DNA from: an uncultured Opitutia bacterium
GTDB lineage: Bacteria; Verrucomicrobiota; Verrucomicrobiia; Opitutales; UBA953
Reading direction: 5' to 3'
NCBI GenBank assembly: GCA_903919185.1
Contig: CAIXHF010000112.1
Coordinates: 1-37,135 of the forward strand
DNA: 37,135 nucleotides
Position numbers and translations under genes: made by a program. Every line of letters starts with the position of its first letter. Position 1 is the stretch's first letter. Of the stretch, positions 26,669 to 34,743 are shown piece after piece. Below the pieces are notes generated by a model. The model was not told the DNA's origin and ran no database searches. It saw only the letters and a program-made list of their open reading frames with translations.

Positions 26669-28176
26669 TTTCCTCGCTCGCCAACATCGACGGCGCCTTC
26701 AAGGCCCTCGCCCCACGCAATGCGGATTGGGCGTCCATCCTGCCCGAAATCTGCGTCGCTGGCCTCGCGCTGTTCTGCCTCGTGCAAGCGATGACGCTGC
26801 CGAAGTCCCTGCGCTGGCTCATCCCGACCACCGCCCGCATTTGCCTAGCCTTGGTGATGATCATGGCGCTGCAAGGCGGCACGGCTTGGAATCCAGCCGA
26901 GCCAACTGTGTTCTTTGCTGGCCTAACAAAACTCTCCGCTGACTCCGCCCAAGGCATCCGCCTGACGTTCCTGCTCAGCGCCCTGCTGACGAGCTTCCTC
27001 GCAGCCCGCTTCTTCAAAGAACGTCCCGCCCCCATTGCGGATTATCACCACGTCCTCATGGTCGTCACCGCGGCCTTCATGCTACTGGCGCAGTCCAACC
27101 ACTTCGTGACGCTGTTCGTCAGCCTCGAAACGGCGGCCGTCGGCCTCTACGTCCTCGTCGGCTACTTGCGTCGCAGCCAAGCCTCGCTCGAAGCCGGCGT
27201 GAAGTACTTGGTCGCCGGCGGCCTGAGCTCCGCGTTGCTCCTCATGGGCATCGTGCTCGTCTACGGTTCGCTTGGCGGCCCTGGAGTGGACTCGCTTAAC
27301 TTCGACCAAATCAACACCGCGCTCGCGGCCGCGCTTGCGGCCGGAAAGGGCAGCGCTCTGACAATGGTCGGCCTCGCTCTCATCCTGGGTGGCGCCGCCT
27401 TCAAGCTCGGTGCGTTCCCGTTCCATGCTTGGATTCCTGACGTCTATCAGGGCGCGCCCACCCCGACGACGGCTCTGCTCAGCACGGCCTCCAAGGCCGC
27501 GGGTGCCTTTACGCTGTTACTCCTCGTCACGGGTCCCTTCGCTCCACTCGCCCCGAAGCTCGCCCCGTTGCTCGCCATCGCCGCCATCCTCACACTGCTG
27601 GTCGGTAACCTTGCCGCCCTCGCCACGACCGACGTGAAGCGCGTGCTGGCCCTCTCCGGCGTTTCGCATGCCGGCTTCCTGCTCGCCGCCATCGCCGCCG
27701 TGGTCATTGCTGGCGCCAGCGACGGCCCGCAGCTCATCTCAATCTACCTCATCGCCTACGCGATTGGCACGTTCCTCGTCTCGCAGGCCCTCATCGAGCT
27801 CCCGGTGGCGGATGACCATCACCGTCCCTTACTCGGCCTCCGCGGCCTGCTGCGGCGCTCCCCGATTCTCGCCAGCGCCCTTGGCTTCGGCATCGGCTCG
27901 CTCGCCGGCATCCCGCCTTCCATTGGCTTCTTCGCCAAGCTACTGATTCTCATCTTCCTCGCTAAGCTCCACCTTTGGTGGGTCTTTGGCGCCGCCCTCC
28001 TGAGCGTTGCGATCAGTATCCACTACTACTTCGCCATCCTCCGCGAAGCCGTGGTCCGTCCGACCGACGACCAGGAAGAAGTCGTGCCACTGGAAGTCTC
28101 GTTCACGTCGCGCTTCCTCATCGGAGCGCTGTCGGCTGCGACGATTCTCGGAAGCCTCCTCGTGTTCCGCAACTAA
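26665..28176 (+). CDS. nuoN: NADH-quinone oxidoreductase subunit N
   Basis: Antiporter-like subunit of complex I, 503 aa with about 14 membrane helices. Motifs: SLETAAVGLYVLVGYLRRS with the key Glu, then GAAFKLGAFPFHAWIPDVYQ and GAPTPTTALLSTASKAAGAF of the discontinuous helix, and TTDVKRVLALSGVSHAGFLL. It overlaps nuoM by four bases and closes the nuoJKLMN run. Its stop overlaps the stop of the convergent Xer gene by three bases within a palindrome. Confidence 0.94.
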   Translation: MISSLANIDGAFKALAPRNADWASILPEICVAGLALFCLVQAMTLPKSLRWLIPTTARICLALVMIMALQGGTAWNPAEPTVFFAGLTKLSADSAQGIRLTFLLSALLTSFLAARFFKERPAPIADYHHVLMVVTAAFMLLAQSNHFVTLFVSLETAAVGLYVLVGYLRRSQASLEAGVKYLVAGGLSSALLLMGIVLVYGSLGGPGVDSLNFDQINTALAAALAAGKGSALTMVGLALILGGAAFKLGAFPFHAWIPDVYQGAPTPTTALLSTASKAAGAFTLLLLVTGPFAPLAPKLAPLLAIAAILTLLVGNLAALATTDVKRVLALSGVSHAGFLLAAIAAVVIAGASDGPQLISIYLIAYAIGTFLVSQALIELPVADDHHRPLLGLRGLLRRSPILASALGFGIGSLAGIPPSIGFFAKLLILIFLAKLHLWWVFGAALLSVAISIHYYFAILREAVVRPTDDQEEVVPLEVSFTSRFLIGALSAATILGSLLVFRN

Positions 28177-29120
28177 GCCCTGGGCTTACGGCCGCGCGGG
28201 TGATGCTGCCGGTGGGCATCGCTCAAGGCGCTGCGTTCGACCGACGTATAGACCTGCGTCGTGGCGATGTCCGCATGCCCGAGCATCTCTTGGATGGAAC
28301 GCAAGTCAGCGCCGCCGGCTAAAAGGTGGGTCGCAAAGGCGTGCCGTAACAAGTGCGGCTTGACGGGTACGTCGACGCCCGAGCGCGCGGCGGCCTGTTT
28401 CACGCTCAACCAAAAGGTCTTCCGGGACAGCGCTTGGCCACGGGCGCTGAGGAAAACCGCGCTCCCGGTTTTTTTACGCGTCAGTGCCGGACGGCCCTTC
28501 TCTAAATAAGCCCGCACCGCGACGATGGCGGTTTCGCCCACGGGCACGACGCGATCCTTGGAGCCCTTACCCCGAACGCGGACCAAGGCGGACTCCAAAT
28601 CGAGCGCCTGCAGTTCGACCCCGCAGAGTTCGGAGATGCGTAAGCCCGAGCCATACATGAGCTCGAGCATCGCACGGTCGCGCAGGCCTTGGGGCGTGGA
28701 AGTATCGGGCGCCGACACGACCTTCGCGGCCTGCTCGGCGGTCAACGTACCCGGCAAGGTCCGGCGAAACTTCGGACCCCGGGCCAATTCGGTGAAGTCA
28801 TCGCGACGGAGGCCACTCCGCACCAGATGAGCGGAAAAGGTCCGCACCGCGGAAAGCCGGCGGGACAGCGAGGCAGCGGCATGGCCGAGACGGTCCAGGG
28901 ACTTCACCCATGACTCCACCTCGGCCAAACCGACCTCTGTCCAGCGCTCCTTGCCCAAGCGGGCGCAGTGCGCCGTGAACCGGGCCAAGTCATCCTCGTA
29001 GGCCGCCACCGTTAACTTCGCCAACCCACGCTCCAGCGACAGGTAGGCCAAGAAGGCGTCGACGGACTCCTGCAGGTCAGGCGGGACCACCGTGGCTTTC
29101 TTTCGACGAGGGGCTCCCAT
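28173..29120 (-). CDS. xerD: Tyrosine recombinase, XerC/XerD type
   Basis: Site-specific recombinase of 315 aa, likely resolving chromosome dimers. It has the N-terminal SAM-like DNA-binding domain (about residues 15-105) and a catalytic domain with R161 in SGLRISEL, Lys in GKGSKDR (185-190), H256 and R259 in HLLRH, H282 in LGHADI and nucleophile Y291 in TTQVYTSVE. All catalytic residues are present. A basic tail (HHPRGRKPRA) follows. XerC and XerD cannot be separated by eye. No repeats or attachment sites typical of an integron or integrated element are seen nearby, so it is treated as housekeeping. Divergent from argA with 49 bases between. Confidence 0.88.
   Translation of the reverse strand: MGAPRRKKATVVPPDLQESVDAFLAYLSLERGLAKLTVAAYEDDLARFTAHCARLGKERWTEVGLAEVESWVKSLDRLGHAAASLSRRLSAVRTFSAHLVRSGLRRDDFTELARGPKFRRTLPGTLTAEQAAKVVSAPDTSTPQGLRDRAMLELMYGSGLRISELCGVELQALDLESALVRVRGKGSKDRVVPVGETAIVAVRAYLEKGRPALTRKKTGSAVFLSARGQALSRKTFWLSVKQAAARSGVDVPVKPHLLRHAFATHLLAGGADLRSIQEMLGHADIATTQVYTSVERSALSDAHRQHHPRGRKPRA
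28174..28188. terminator. Palindrome spanning nuoN stop and Xer 3' end
   Basis: TAAGCCC (28174-28180), one T, GGGCTTA (28182-28188) is a perfect 7-1-7 palindrome. It starts at the nuoN stop codon and runs into the last codons of the convergent recombinase gene. No T-run is present. Function as a transcript end is inferred. Confidence 0.4.
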
Positions 29121-29169
29121 GTTTCATCCAGTATTGCGGAAAGGTCCGATGAGTCCATAAGGATTCGGT

Positions 29170-30495
29170 ATGTCCAGCCAGCGTGAGCGCGCCATGAAGC
29201 CGACCGATCTTCGGGGAATCCTCCGTTACGTCCCGATGTTCCGTGATCATGTCTTCGTGATCGCGGTCGACGGCTCCATTGTCAGCCACGAGAATTTTAC
29301 GAATATCGTCACCGATATCGCCGTCCTCCGCAGCCTATCGATCAAGGTCGTTCTGGTCCATGGCATCGGCCACCAGCTCGTCGCCCTCGCCGGGGAACAC
29401 AATGTGGCCCTCTCCGATATCCAAGGCGAAGGCGTCACCGACGCCGCGACGATGTCACTGGCCCGGGAAGCGGCCGCGCTCGTCTCCCAGACCGTCTTGG
29501 AACACTTAACCCAGGCGGGCCTGCGCTGCGCCATCACCAACGCCGTCCGCGCCACGAACGTCGGTGTGATCAAAGGCCGTAACCACCTCTTCACTGGTAA
29601 GATTGAGAAAGTCGATGCCGCCATCCTGAAGTCCATGCTCGCGCAGGATATCCTGCCGCTCGTGACGCCGATTGTCTGCGACCGCGAAGGCCAGTCCCTC
29701 CGCGTCAACAGCGACCACTTGGCCATGGAACTCGCCGTGGCGATGGGCGCCTCAAAGCTCATCTACCTCACCCCCTTCCCGGGCTTACAGGTCAATGGCG
29801 TCGTGAAGATCAACCTACCGGAAGACGAACTCAAGACGCTGCTCGCCGATAAGAAGGTGAACCTCGACCCACGTATCCGCAGCAAGGCTGCCCAAGCCGC
29901 CAAGGCCTTGGATGAAGACGTCCCCCGTGCACACATTTTGGACGGACGGGTCTTCGGTGGCCTCTTGACCGAGATTTTTGATAAGGTCGGCCTCGGCACG
30001 ATGGTGCACGCCAACGACTACGACCGCATTCGGCAGGCCAAGAAGAAGGACGCCCAAGCCCTCTACAACCTCGCCAAACATGGGGCGAAGTCCGAGGCCC
30101 TCGTCCTCCGCACCCGCCAGCAGATTGAGCAGTCGATCGCCGACTTCTTCGTCTACGAAATCGACGATAGCATTATCGGTTGTGCCGCCCTCCGCGCTTA
30201 TCCCGATGGCAAAGCGATGGAACTCGGGGCGCTCTACGTCCAGCCATTCTACCACGGTCGCGGCGTTGGCAAGAAGCTCGTCGAGTACGCCAAGCGTCGG
30301 GCGAAGGACCGTGGTGCCAAGAAGCTCTTGGCACTCACGACCCAGACCTCCGGCTTCTTCCATTCATCCTGCGGGTTCATTGAAGCGTCGCTCAAGGACC
30401 TCCCCGTTGCCCGTCGCCAGGAACTTAAAGCCAGTGGCCGAAATTCGTATGTCCTGCAGTTCCCACTGAAGAAGCTCGCCGACTCGGTGCGCTAA
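29170..30495 (+). CDS. argA: N-acetylglutamate synthase (ArgA type)
   Basis: First step of arginine synthesis: acetylates glutamate with acetyl-CoA. The 441-aa product has an N-terminal amino-acid-kinase-like domain (about 1-290; HVFVIAVDGSIVSHENF, VLVHGIGHQ) and a C-terminal GNAT acetyltransferase domain (about 295-441) with the acetyl-CoA loop YHGRGVGKKLVEYAKRRA. This two-domain layout and length match classical ArgA rather than ArgB kinase. AAGGA lies about six bases before the ATG at 29170, supporting this start over the Met nine codons in. The stop overlaps that of the convergent uracil-DNA glycosylase gene. Confidence 0.92.
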   Translation: MSSQRERAMKPTDLRGILRYVPMFRDHVFVIAVDGSIVSHENFTNIVTDIAVLRSLSIKVVLVHGIGHQLVALAGEHNVALSDIQGEGVTDAATMSLAREAAALVSQTVLEHLTQAGLRCAITNAVRATNVGVIKGRNHLFTGKIEKVDAAILKSMLAQDILPLVTPIVCDREGQSLRVNSDHLAMELAVAMGASKLIYLTPFPGLQVNGVVKINLPEDELKTLLADKKVNLDPRIRSKAAQAAKALDEDVPRAHILDGRVFGGLLTEIFDKVGLGTMVHANDYDRIRQAKKKDAQALYNLAKHGAKSEALVLRTRQQIEQSIADFFVYEIDDSIIGCAALRAYPDGKAMELGALYVQPFYHGRGVGKKLVEYAKRRAKDRGAKKLLALTTQTSGFFHSSCGFIEASLKDLPVARRQELKASGRNSYVLQFPLKKLADSVR

Positions 30496-31472
30496 GCCTC
30501 GCCGTCCACGTCGTCGGTCGAAACCGGGCGCGGCGGCGCGAGGAAAAACCCGCGCTGCTTTTCGGTGGGCACCAGTCCGACCTTCTCCATCACGAGCAGG
30601 AAGTCTTCCCAGACCGTGCGCTTAGCGGTCAGGCTGCTATTGTGGAGCAGGTAATTGGGATGGAACGTCGGCATCAGCGGACGGCCTTCGAACTCATGCC
30701 AGTGGCCGCGTTCCTGCGTGATGGTTCGCTTGGCTTGAATTAAAGCTTCGAAGGCCTGCGCTCCCAGCGCGACAATGACCTGGGGTTGGATCGCTTCAAT
30801 CTGCGCGCGAACATAAGTCAGGTTGAAGGCCACCTCGGAAGCGTTCGGCGGACGCTTGCCATAAGCGGTCGGGGGTTCGGGCCGCCAGCCCATGAGGCTC
30901 GTGACGTAGATGTCCTTTTCGGAAAGGCTGGCGACGGCCACAATCTTGCGAAGTAATTCACCGGCGGGACCGACGAACGCACGACCCGCTTCGACTTCTT
31001 CGAGGGTGGGGGCTTCACCGACAAAGAGGATTTTGGCCTCGGCCGAGCCATGCCCGAGCACGGGCTTCTGCGGAGCCTTCAGGTGCTCCAGCGTCACGGG
31101 ACACCGGGAAATCTGCTGATGGACCCACGCGAGGCGCTCGGCCTTGGTGCCTGCGGGCAAGGTGAGTGCACGCGGGGCGGGCAAGGGATGCAGCTCGGGG
31201 GCAGGGACCGTGACCTTGGGCACTGGAGATGTGACCACAATCGGCCGAGGGGTGGCGGCAGGAGGCCGAGCGGTGGCCACCGAGACCACCGCCTGGGCCG
31301 ACGTCGTCGCTCGGGCTACGTCCGGAGACGCGGTGCCAGCCAAGACTTTCAAGGCCAGCAAGGATTCGTCGGAGACGCTGACGCGGCGAACCCCCGCCGC
31401 CTTTTGGCGGTGCAGCTCGGCGAGCAGGGCGTCGATGGCTTCTACAGGGTCAATCACGACAACGTGAGGCAT
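30492..31472 (-). CDS. Family 4-like uracil-DNA glycosylase lacking Fe-S cysteines
   Basis: Base-excision repair enzyme candidate, 326 aa. Residues 1-45 form a helical start, about 46-105 a Pro/Ala/Val-rich linker, and about 110-305 a UDG domain: VLGHGSAEAKILFVGEAPT (motif 1, 152-156), FVGPAGELL at 166-173, DIYVTSLMGWRPEPP, IVALGAQA, then TFHPNYLLHN (motif 2). Order and spacing match family 4 (UdgA/Udga-b, Pol IV-type), but these normally hold a 4Fe-4S cluster with four cysteines. This protein has one cysteine in total (C124); positions expected to be Cys read GWRP and AFNL. Gly of GEAPG is Thr here. Whether it still excises uracil is unknown. Confidence 0.8.
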   Translation of the reverse strand: MPHVVVIDPVEAIDALLAELHRQKAAGVRRVSVSDESLLALKVLAGTASPDVARATTSAQAVVSVATARPPAATPRPIVVTSPVPKVTVPAPELHPLPAPRALTLPAGTKAERLAWVHQQISRCPVTLEHLKAPQKPVLGHGSAEAKILFVGEAPTLEEVEAGRAFVGPAGELLRKIVAVASLSEKDIYVTSLMGWRPEPPTAYGKRPPNASEVAFNLTYVRAQIEAIQPQVIVALGAQAFEALIQAKRTITQERGHWHEFEGRPLMPTFHPNYLLHNSSLTAKRTVWEDFLLVMEKVGLVPTEKQRGFFLAPPRPVSTDDVDGEA

Positions 31473-31942
31473 TGTCGGGTTGGAGCGAGGGTCAATTCTT
31501 TCCCCAAACGTGCCCTCCGACCCAAATTATTCACATTGTTTCCGTTTTTTATTCGCACCCCCGAAGCCGGAACCTACCTAATAAGGGTAAATATTTCATA
31601 AACACTTAATAGTTAGTACTTTGTATTAACTAGAAAACTGATAAATCGCCCAGGGACGCGTGGCTGTTCACCCGCCGGCCAACCGATCACCCACTCAAAA
31701 GAGATGAAATACCCCATAATTCCCCTTGGCGATACCCCCAAGTAATCTGCCCTATTGTGAATAAACTTGCAGGCGCCCCGCAAAAGTGTGTTTCTGTGGG
31801 TCAGGTCCGCTCTGAATATAACCAAACCAAGAGCGAAACCCCGCAAGAATCCGGTGAGTTGACGGTCGTTAAGACGGCAAATCGAAATCCGAAGGTCGGA
31901 AACGGGCAATGCGGTGCAGGTAAAACACAGAAAATAAAAGAT
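31473..31942. other. 470-base gap: A/T-rich stretch and long leader of the RRM gene
   Basis: The largest gene-free stretch in the window. About 31520-31640 is markedly A/T-rich against the GC-rich background and probably holds promoters for the two divergent genes, though I find no convincing -35/-10 pair. About 31750-31942 stays open in the RRM reading frame but has no domain character. A possible stem-loop lies at 31796-31844: CGCTCT (31808-31813) pairs with AGAGCG (31830-31835), extended by GTGGGT with ACCCCGC. A structured 5' leader is possible. Confidence 0.4.
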
Positions 31943-32404
31943 ATGGAAAACAAACTGTTCGTAGGCAACCTTCCTTGGGCTGCTACCGAATCCGACATCC
32001 GCGCACACTTCTCCCAAGGCGGAGAAGTCGTATCCGTGGAAGTAATGATGGATAAGTTCACGGGTCGTCCTCGTGGCTTCGCCTTCGTAACCATGGCCAG
32101 CGCTCAAGCTGCCCAGGATGCGATCGCTAAGACCGAGAACATTGACTTCATGGGTCGTCCCCTGAAGGTGAACGTTGCTCGTCCTCGTGAAGAACGCCCC
32201 TCCTTTGGTGGCGACCGTCCTCGCTCCGGCGGCTTCGGTGGTGGCGGCGGCGGCGGCTCTCGCGGCGGCTTCGGCGGCGGCGGTGGCGGCGGCGGCTCTC
32301 GCGGCGGCTTCGGCGGCGGCGGAGATCGTCCTCGCTCCGGCGGCTTCGGCGGCGGCGATCGTCGTGGCGGCTTCGGCGGCGGCGGAGATCGTGGCGGCTA
32401 CTAA
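31943..32404 (+). CDS. Glycine-rich RRM RNA-binding protein
   Basis: Small cytosolic RNA-binding protein of 153 aa. Residues 1-80 form one RRM, with RNP2 LFVGNL at 5-10 and RNP1 RGFAFVTM at 44-51. Residues about 85-153 are low-complexity Gly/Arg repeats built from GGFGGGG, SRGGF and DRPRSGG units ending RGGY. This matches bacterial and cyanobacterial Rbp proteins, often cold-inducible (family knowledge). The ATG at 31943 follows AAAATAAAAGAT; the frame is open 62 codons further upstream but begins at a GTG and shows no domain, so that part is read as leader. The A/T-rich leader and strong terminator suggest a separately controlled, highly expressed transcript. Confidence 0.92.
   Translation: MENKLFVGNLPWAATESDIRAHFSQGGEVVSVEVMMDKFTGRPRGFAFVTMASAQAAQDAIAKTENIDFMGRPLKVNVARPREERPSFGGDRPRSGGFGGGGGGGSRGGFGGGGGGGGSRGGFGGGGDRPRSGGFGGGDRRGGFGGGGDRGGY
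32209..32399 (+). repeat. GGC-rich tandem repeats encoding Gly/Arg tail
   Basis: Imperfect tandem units of GGCGGCTTCGGCGGCGGC with interspersed TCTCGC and GATCGTCCTCGC codons, all in frame with the RRM protein. Such repeats change length easily by slippage. Confidence 0.85.
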
Positions 32405-32431
32405 TCCCTTCGGATTATAACCAACTCATTC

Positions 32432-32460
32432 GGGGCGCTCATTTGGGCGCCCCTTTTTTT
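32432..32460 (+). terminator. Intrinsic terminator of the RRM gene
   Basis: Stem GGGGCGC (32432-32438) with GCGCCCC (32447-32453), eight-base loop, followed directly by seven Ts (32454-32460). A textbook rho-independent terminator 27 bases after the stop codon. Confidence 0.92.
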
Positions 32461-32524
32461 GGCCTAGTGGCCCTTCCCACTTGTCCTCCGGCGCCCGCCT
32501 TTTAATATTAGAAAACTACAAGCC

Positions 32525-33520
32525 ATGCATGCCTTCCGACTCGGCCTCTTGTTTTGCCTCGCCTGGACCCGCGTCCAAGGCGCCCCCGAGACCCTTGGCA
32601 TACCGGCCGACGCGGCCGGCTTGGTCTACGTCTCCAATGAAGTCGTCGACCGCACGGTGCTCGGCCAAGCCATCAATGCAGCCTTTAAGCAAGACCTCGC
32701 CCAAAACAAAGTCGTCCGCCAACTCGAGGAGAAGCTGGGGATTCGCCTCGACGCGGACATCCAAGACCTCCGCATAGGTATTTTCACACCGGCCCCGAAC
32801 GACCCGGAAGGCGAGCCCGAGTTGGTCGTCCTATTGCGTGGTCATTTCACGCCAGCTCGCATCGAAGCGTTTGCGCGCTCCCATCAAGTGCCCGCGACGA
32901 CGGTCGGTAAATTCTTGGCCTGGGATGCCCCTAAGTTCCTAGAAGCGTTAACCGGCGAGACCGCCACCGAACCAGACAAGAAGCCGAGTGTCCTCATCGC
33001 CTATTCGAAGGACCTTCTCATCCTCGCCACAAAGGCTAAGGCCGAGGCGACCATCGCCGCGCTCAATGGTAAGGCGAACTCCTGGAAACTGCCGGCGGTG
33101 GCCGCGACCCAGCAAGAAGCCCTGAAGAACCAGTGGCTGTTCTCCTATGTCGATATACTCAAAGCCGCCAAACCGGCGGACCGGGCGGACGTCGAAGAAT
33201 CAGGCATCCAAAGTATTACGTTAAGCGTCGGCGAGAACGCTCAAGACCTCCAAGTCCGCCTCTCCGCCAGCTTTATCGATGCAGATAAGGCCGCCCTCAC
33301 ACTCCTGCAGTTCAAGGCACTACCAACCATACTCGACGGCGCGCTGACGGTTGCAGCGGCCGGTAAGAAGCCCGAAGAAGTCGCCGCGATGGAGAAGCTG
33401 CTGGACTTGATTCACAAAATTCAAATCACCGGCGCGGGCTCCACGATTTCCGCGCAACTGAACTACCCAGCCAAAGAGGCGGCGACGGCGCTGCTCGAGG
33501 CGGCCAAGAAGGCTAAGTAA
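32525..33520 (+). CDS. Unknown exported protein
   Basis: Not recognised. The 331-aa product starts with a signal peptide (MHAFRLGLLFCLAWTRVQGA, cleavage near 19-20). The mature protein has alternating strands and helices with two similar-looking halves: LVYVSNEVVDRTVLGQAI near residue 33 and LLILATKAKAEATIAALNG near 165. The pattern recalls families in which the protein's own amino-acid scanning produces DUF3352-like folds, but I cannot assign one. It is probably periplasmic. The next gene starts 13 bases later and is also exported, so the pair may act together. Confidence 0.7.
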   Translation: MHAFRLGLLFCLAWTRVQGAPETLGIPADAAGLVYVSNEVVDRTVLGQAINAAFKQDLAQNKVVRQLEEKLGIRLDADIQDLRIGIFTPAPNDPEGEPELVVLLRGHFTPARIEAFARSHQVPATTVGKFLAWDAPKFLEALTGETATEPDKKPSVLIAYSKDLLILATKAKAEATIAALNGKANSWKLPAVAATQQEALKNQWLFSYVDILKAAKPADRADVEESGIQSITLSVGENAQDLQVRLSASFIDADKAALTLLQFKALPTILDGALTVAAAGKKPEEVAAMEKLLDLIHKIQITGAGSTISAQLNYPAKEAATALLEAAKKAK

Positions 33521-33532
33521 GGGAAGTAGAGT

Positions 33533-34258
33533 ATGCGCCGCGCCCTGCTCTTCTCGGTTTCGTTTTCGCTCCTCGCCGTGCTGGCGTGGTGGGTACTGAC
33601 GCCGTCCCCCCGCGCCTTGCACTTCGCGCAAGCCCACGAGCTGTATGGCTTTGTCGACACGCGCACCACCACCGGCTTGGATACCGTTGAACCCGTCCTG
33701 ACGCTCCTGACGCAGCTAGCTCCGGCGACGCAACGCGTCACGGCCAAGCAGCAGGTGAAGTCGCCGGCACCGGCCCGGGAGATTCGCGTAGGCATCGGCT
33801 TCAAGCCGCCCGCTTGGGCTTGGCTCGATGGCCCGGCCACGCCGGCCGAAACCGTCATCCAAGTCATCCCTTCACTATCCTTACAGCAGTTAGCCGCGTT
33901 GCCGCATGGCTACCTCCTGCTGCGGAGCGAAAGCCCGGCCATCGTCGCCGCTGACCCGCGGCTGCGCCGCTGGCTCGGCGTGGCCATGAGTGAAACCCTC
34001 AGCCAGGCCAAGGCCTTGACGATTGCCGTCGGCGAAGAGTCCACCCCGGCGCGAGCCCAGATCGGACTTTGCCTTGAGTTCGCCGATGCGGAAACCGCCG
34101 TCGCCGCGATCAAACGCATCGCCGCGCCGACCACGAATAATGTGCTGACGTTCAAGGTCAGCCCGCAAGCCGAACAGGTCGCGAAGACGCATAAGCTCGT
34201 CGTCGTCCGCTTCGAGGTCGATGCGCTGTACCTTCGGCTCGCCGCGCAGCCGCGCTGA
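33533..34258 (+). CDS. Unknown membrane-anchored or exported protein
   Basis: Not recognised. The 241-aa product has an N-terminal hydrophobic segment (residues 4-22, ALLFSVSFSLLAVLAWWVL) that is either an uncleaved anchor or a signal; no good cleavage site follows it. The rest is soluble, with a Thr/Pro-rich start and strands such as LALTIAVGEESTP-like patches. A clear AGGGAAG precedes the ATG. It follows the other exported gene by 13 bases and converges on hisI with one base between stops. A shared operon with its upstream neighbour is likely. Confidence 0.7.
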   Translation: MRRALLFSVSFSLLAVLAWWVLTPSPRALHFAQAHELYGFVDTRTTTGLDTVEPVLTLLTQLAPATQRVTAKQQVKSPAPAREIRVGIGFKPPAWAWLDGPATPAETVIQVIPSLSLQQLAALPHGYLLLRSESPAIVAADPRLRRWLGVAMSETLSQAKALTIAVGEESTPARAQIGLCLEFADAETAVAAIKRIAAPTTNNVLTFKVSPQAEQVAKTHKLVVVRFEVDALYLRLAAQPR

Positions 34259-34259
34259 G

Positions 34260-34667
34260 TTAAGCCTTCTCCAACGTACCGTCCGCATTCAGGCGACGGT
34301 AGTAACAACCCGCACGGGCCTTGCCGTTTTCCTTGGTATGGCAGGCGCCTTGGCCGGCCGGCCGGACCTTATACAGAATCGAGTTCTGCTCGCAGTTCAC
34401 GCGAACCTCGAGGAGCTCCAGAAAGTCCCCCGAGGTGAGGCCTTTGATCCAGAGTTCATTGCGGGAGGTGCTCCAGAAAGTGGCCTTCTTTTCCTTCAGG
34501 GCGGTCCGGAGGGCCAGCTCGTTGACGTAGCCCAAGATGAGCACTTCGCCGGTCAGGGCGTCCTGGGCCACGGCGGGGATGACATCGGCCGCCCCGGAAG
34601 CGATTTTACGCAGTTTTTGGAAGTCTAGGCTGAGGGCTGAGCCTTCTTCGAGTGCTGGGTCGGACAT
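34260..34667 (-). CDS. hisI: Phosphoribosyl-AMP cyclohydrolase
   Basis: Third step of histidine synthesis: opens the purine ring of phosphoribosyl-AMP. The 135-aa product has the hallmark [18 protein letters not shown] at about 64-81 and the zinc cysteines C92, C109 (ACH) and C121 (GCYYRR). The metal motif that is normally DCDxD reads NCEQN (91-95), with Asn/Glu/Asn in place of the three aspartates. There is no HisE fusion. I chose the ATG at 34667; a GTG five codons upstream is possible. Divergent from tkt with 76 bases between. Confidence 0.92.
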   Translation of the reverse strand: MSDPALEEGSALSLDFQKLRKIASGAADVIPAVAQDALTGEVLILGYVNELALRTALKEKKATFWSTSRNELWIKGLTSGDFLELLEVRVNCEQNSILYKVRPAGQGACHTKENGKARAGCYYRRLNADGTLEKA

Positions 34668-34743
34668 GACTCTATCTGGCACGGACGGAGCCCTGCATTC
34701 AAGGCTGGAAAGAGAGGCCTATTCTGCCTTACGGATACGGACC

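Noticed and set aside
28173-29120. Xer gene as a sign of an integron or integrated element
   Set aside because: No attachment sites, gene cassettes or phage genes nearby; neighbours are housekeeping genes.
31613-32107. 164-codon minus-strand frame in the RRM leader region
   Set aside because: It lies opposite the RRM gene and its leader, with no recognisable domain or start signal.
32175-32420. 81-codon Ala/Val frame overlapping the glycine-rich tail
   Set aside because: Frame shadow of the GGC-rich repeats of the RRM gene.
34537-34743. N-terminal extension of transketolase to 34537
   Set aside because: It lies opposite hisI and has no transketolase character; the family start is at 34744.
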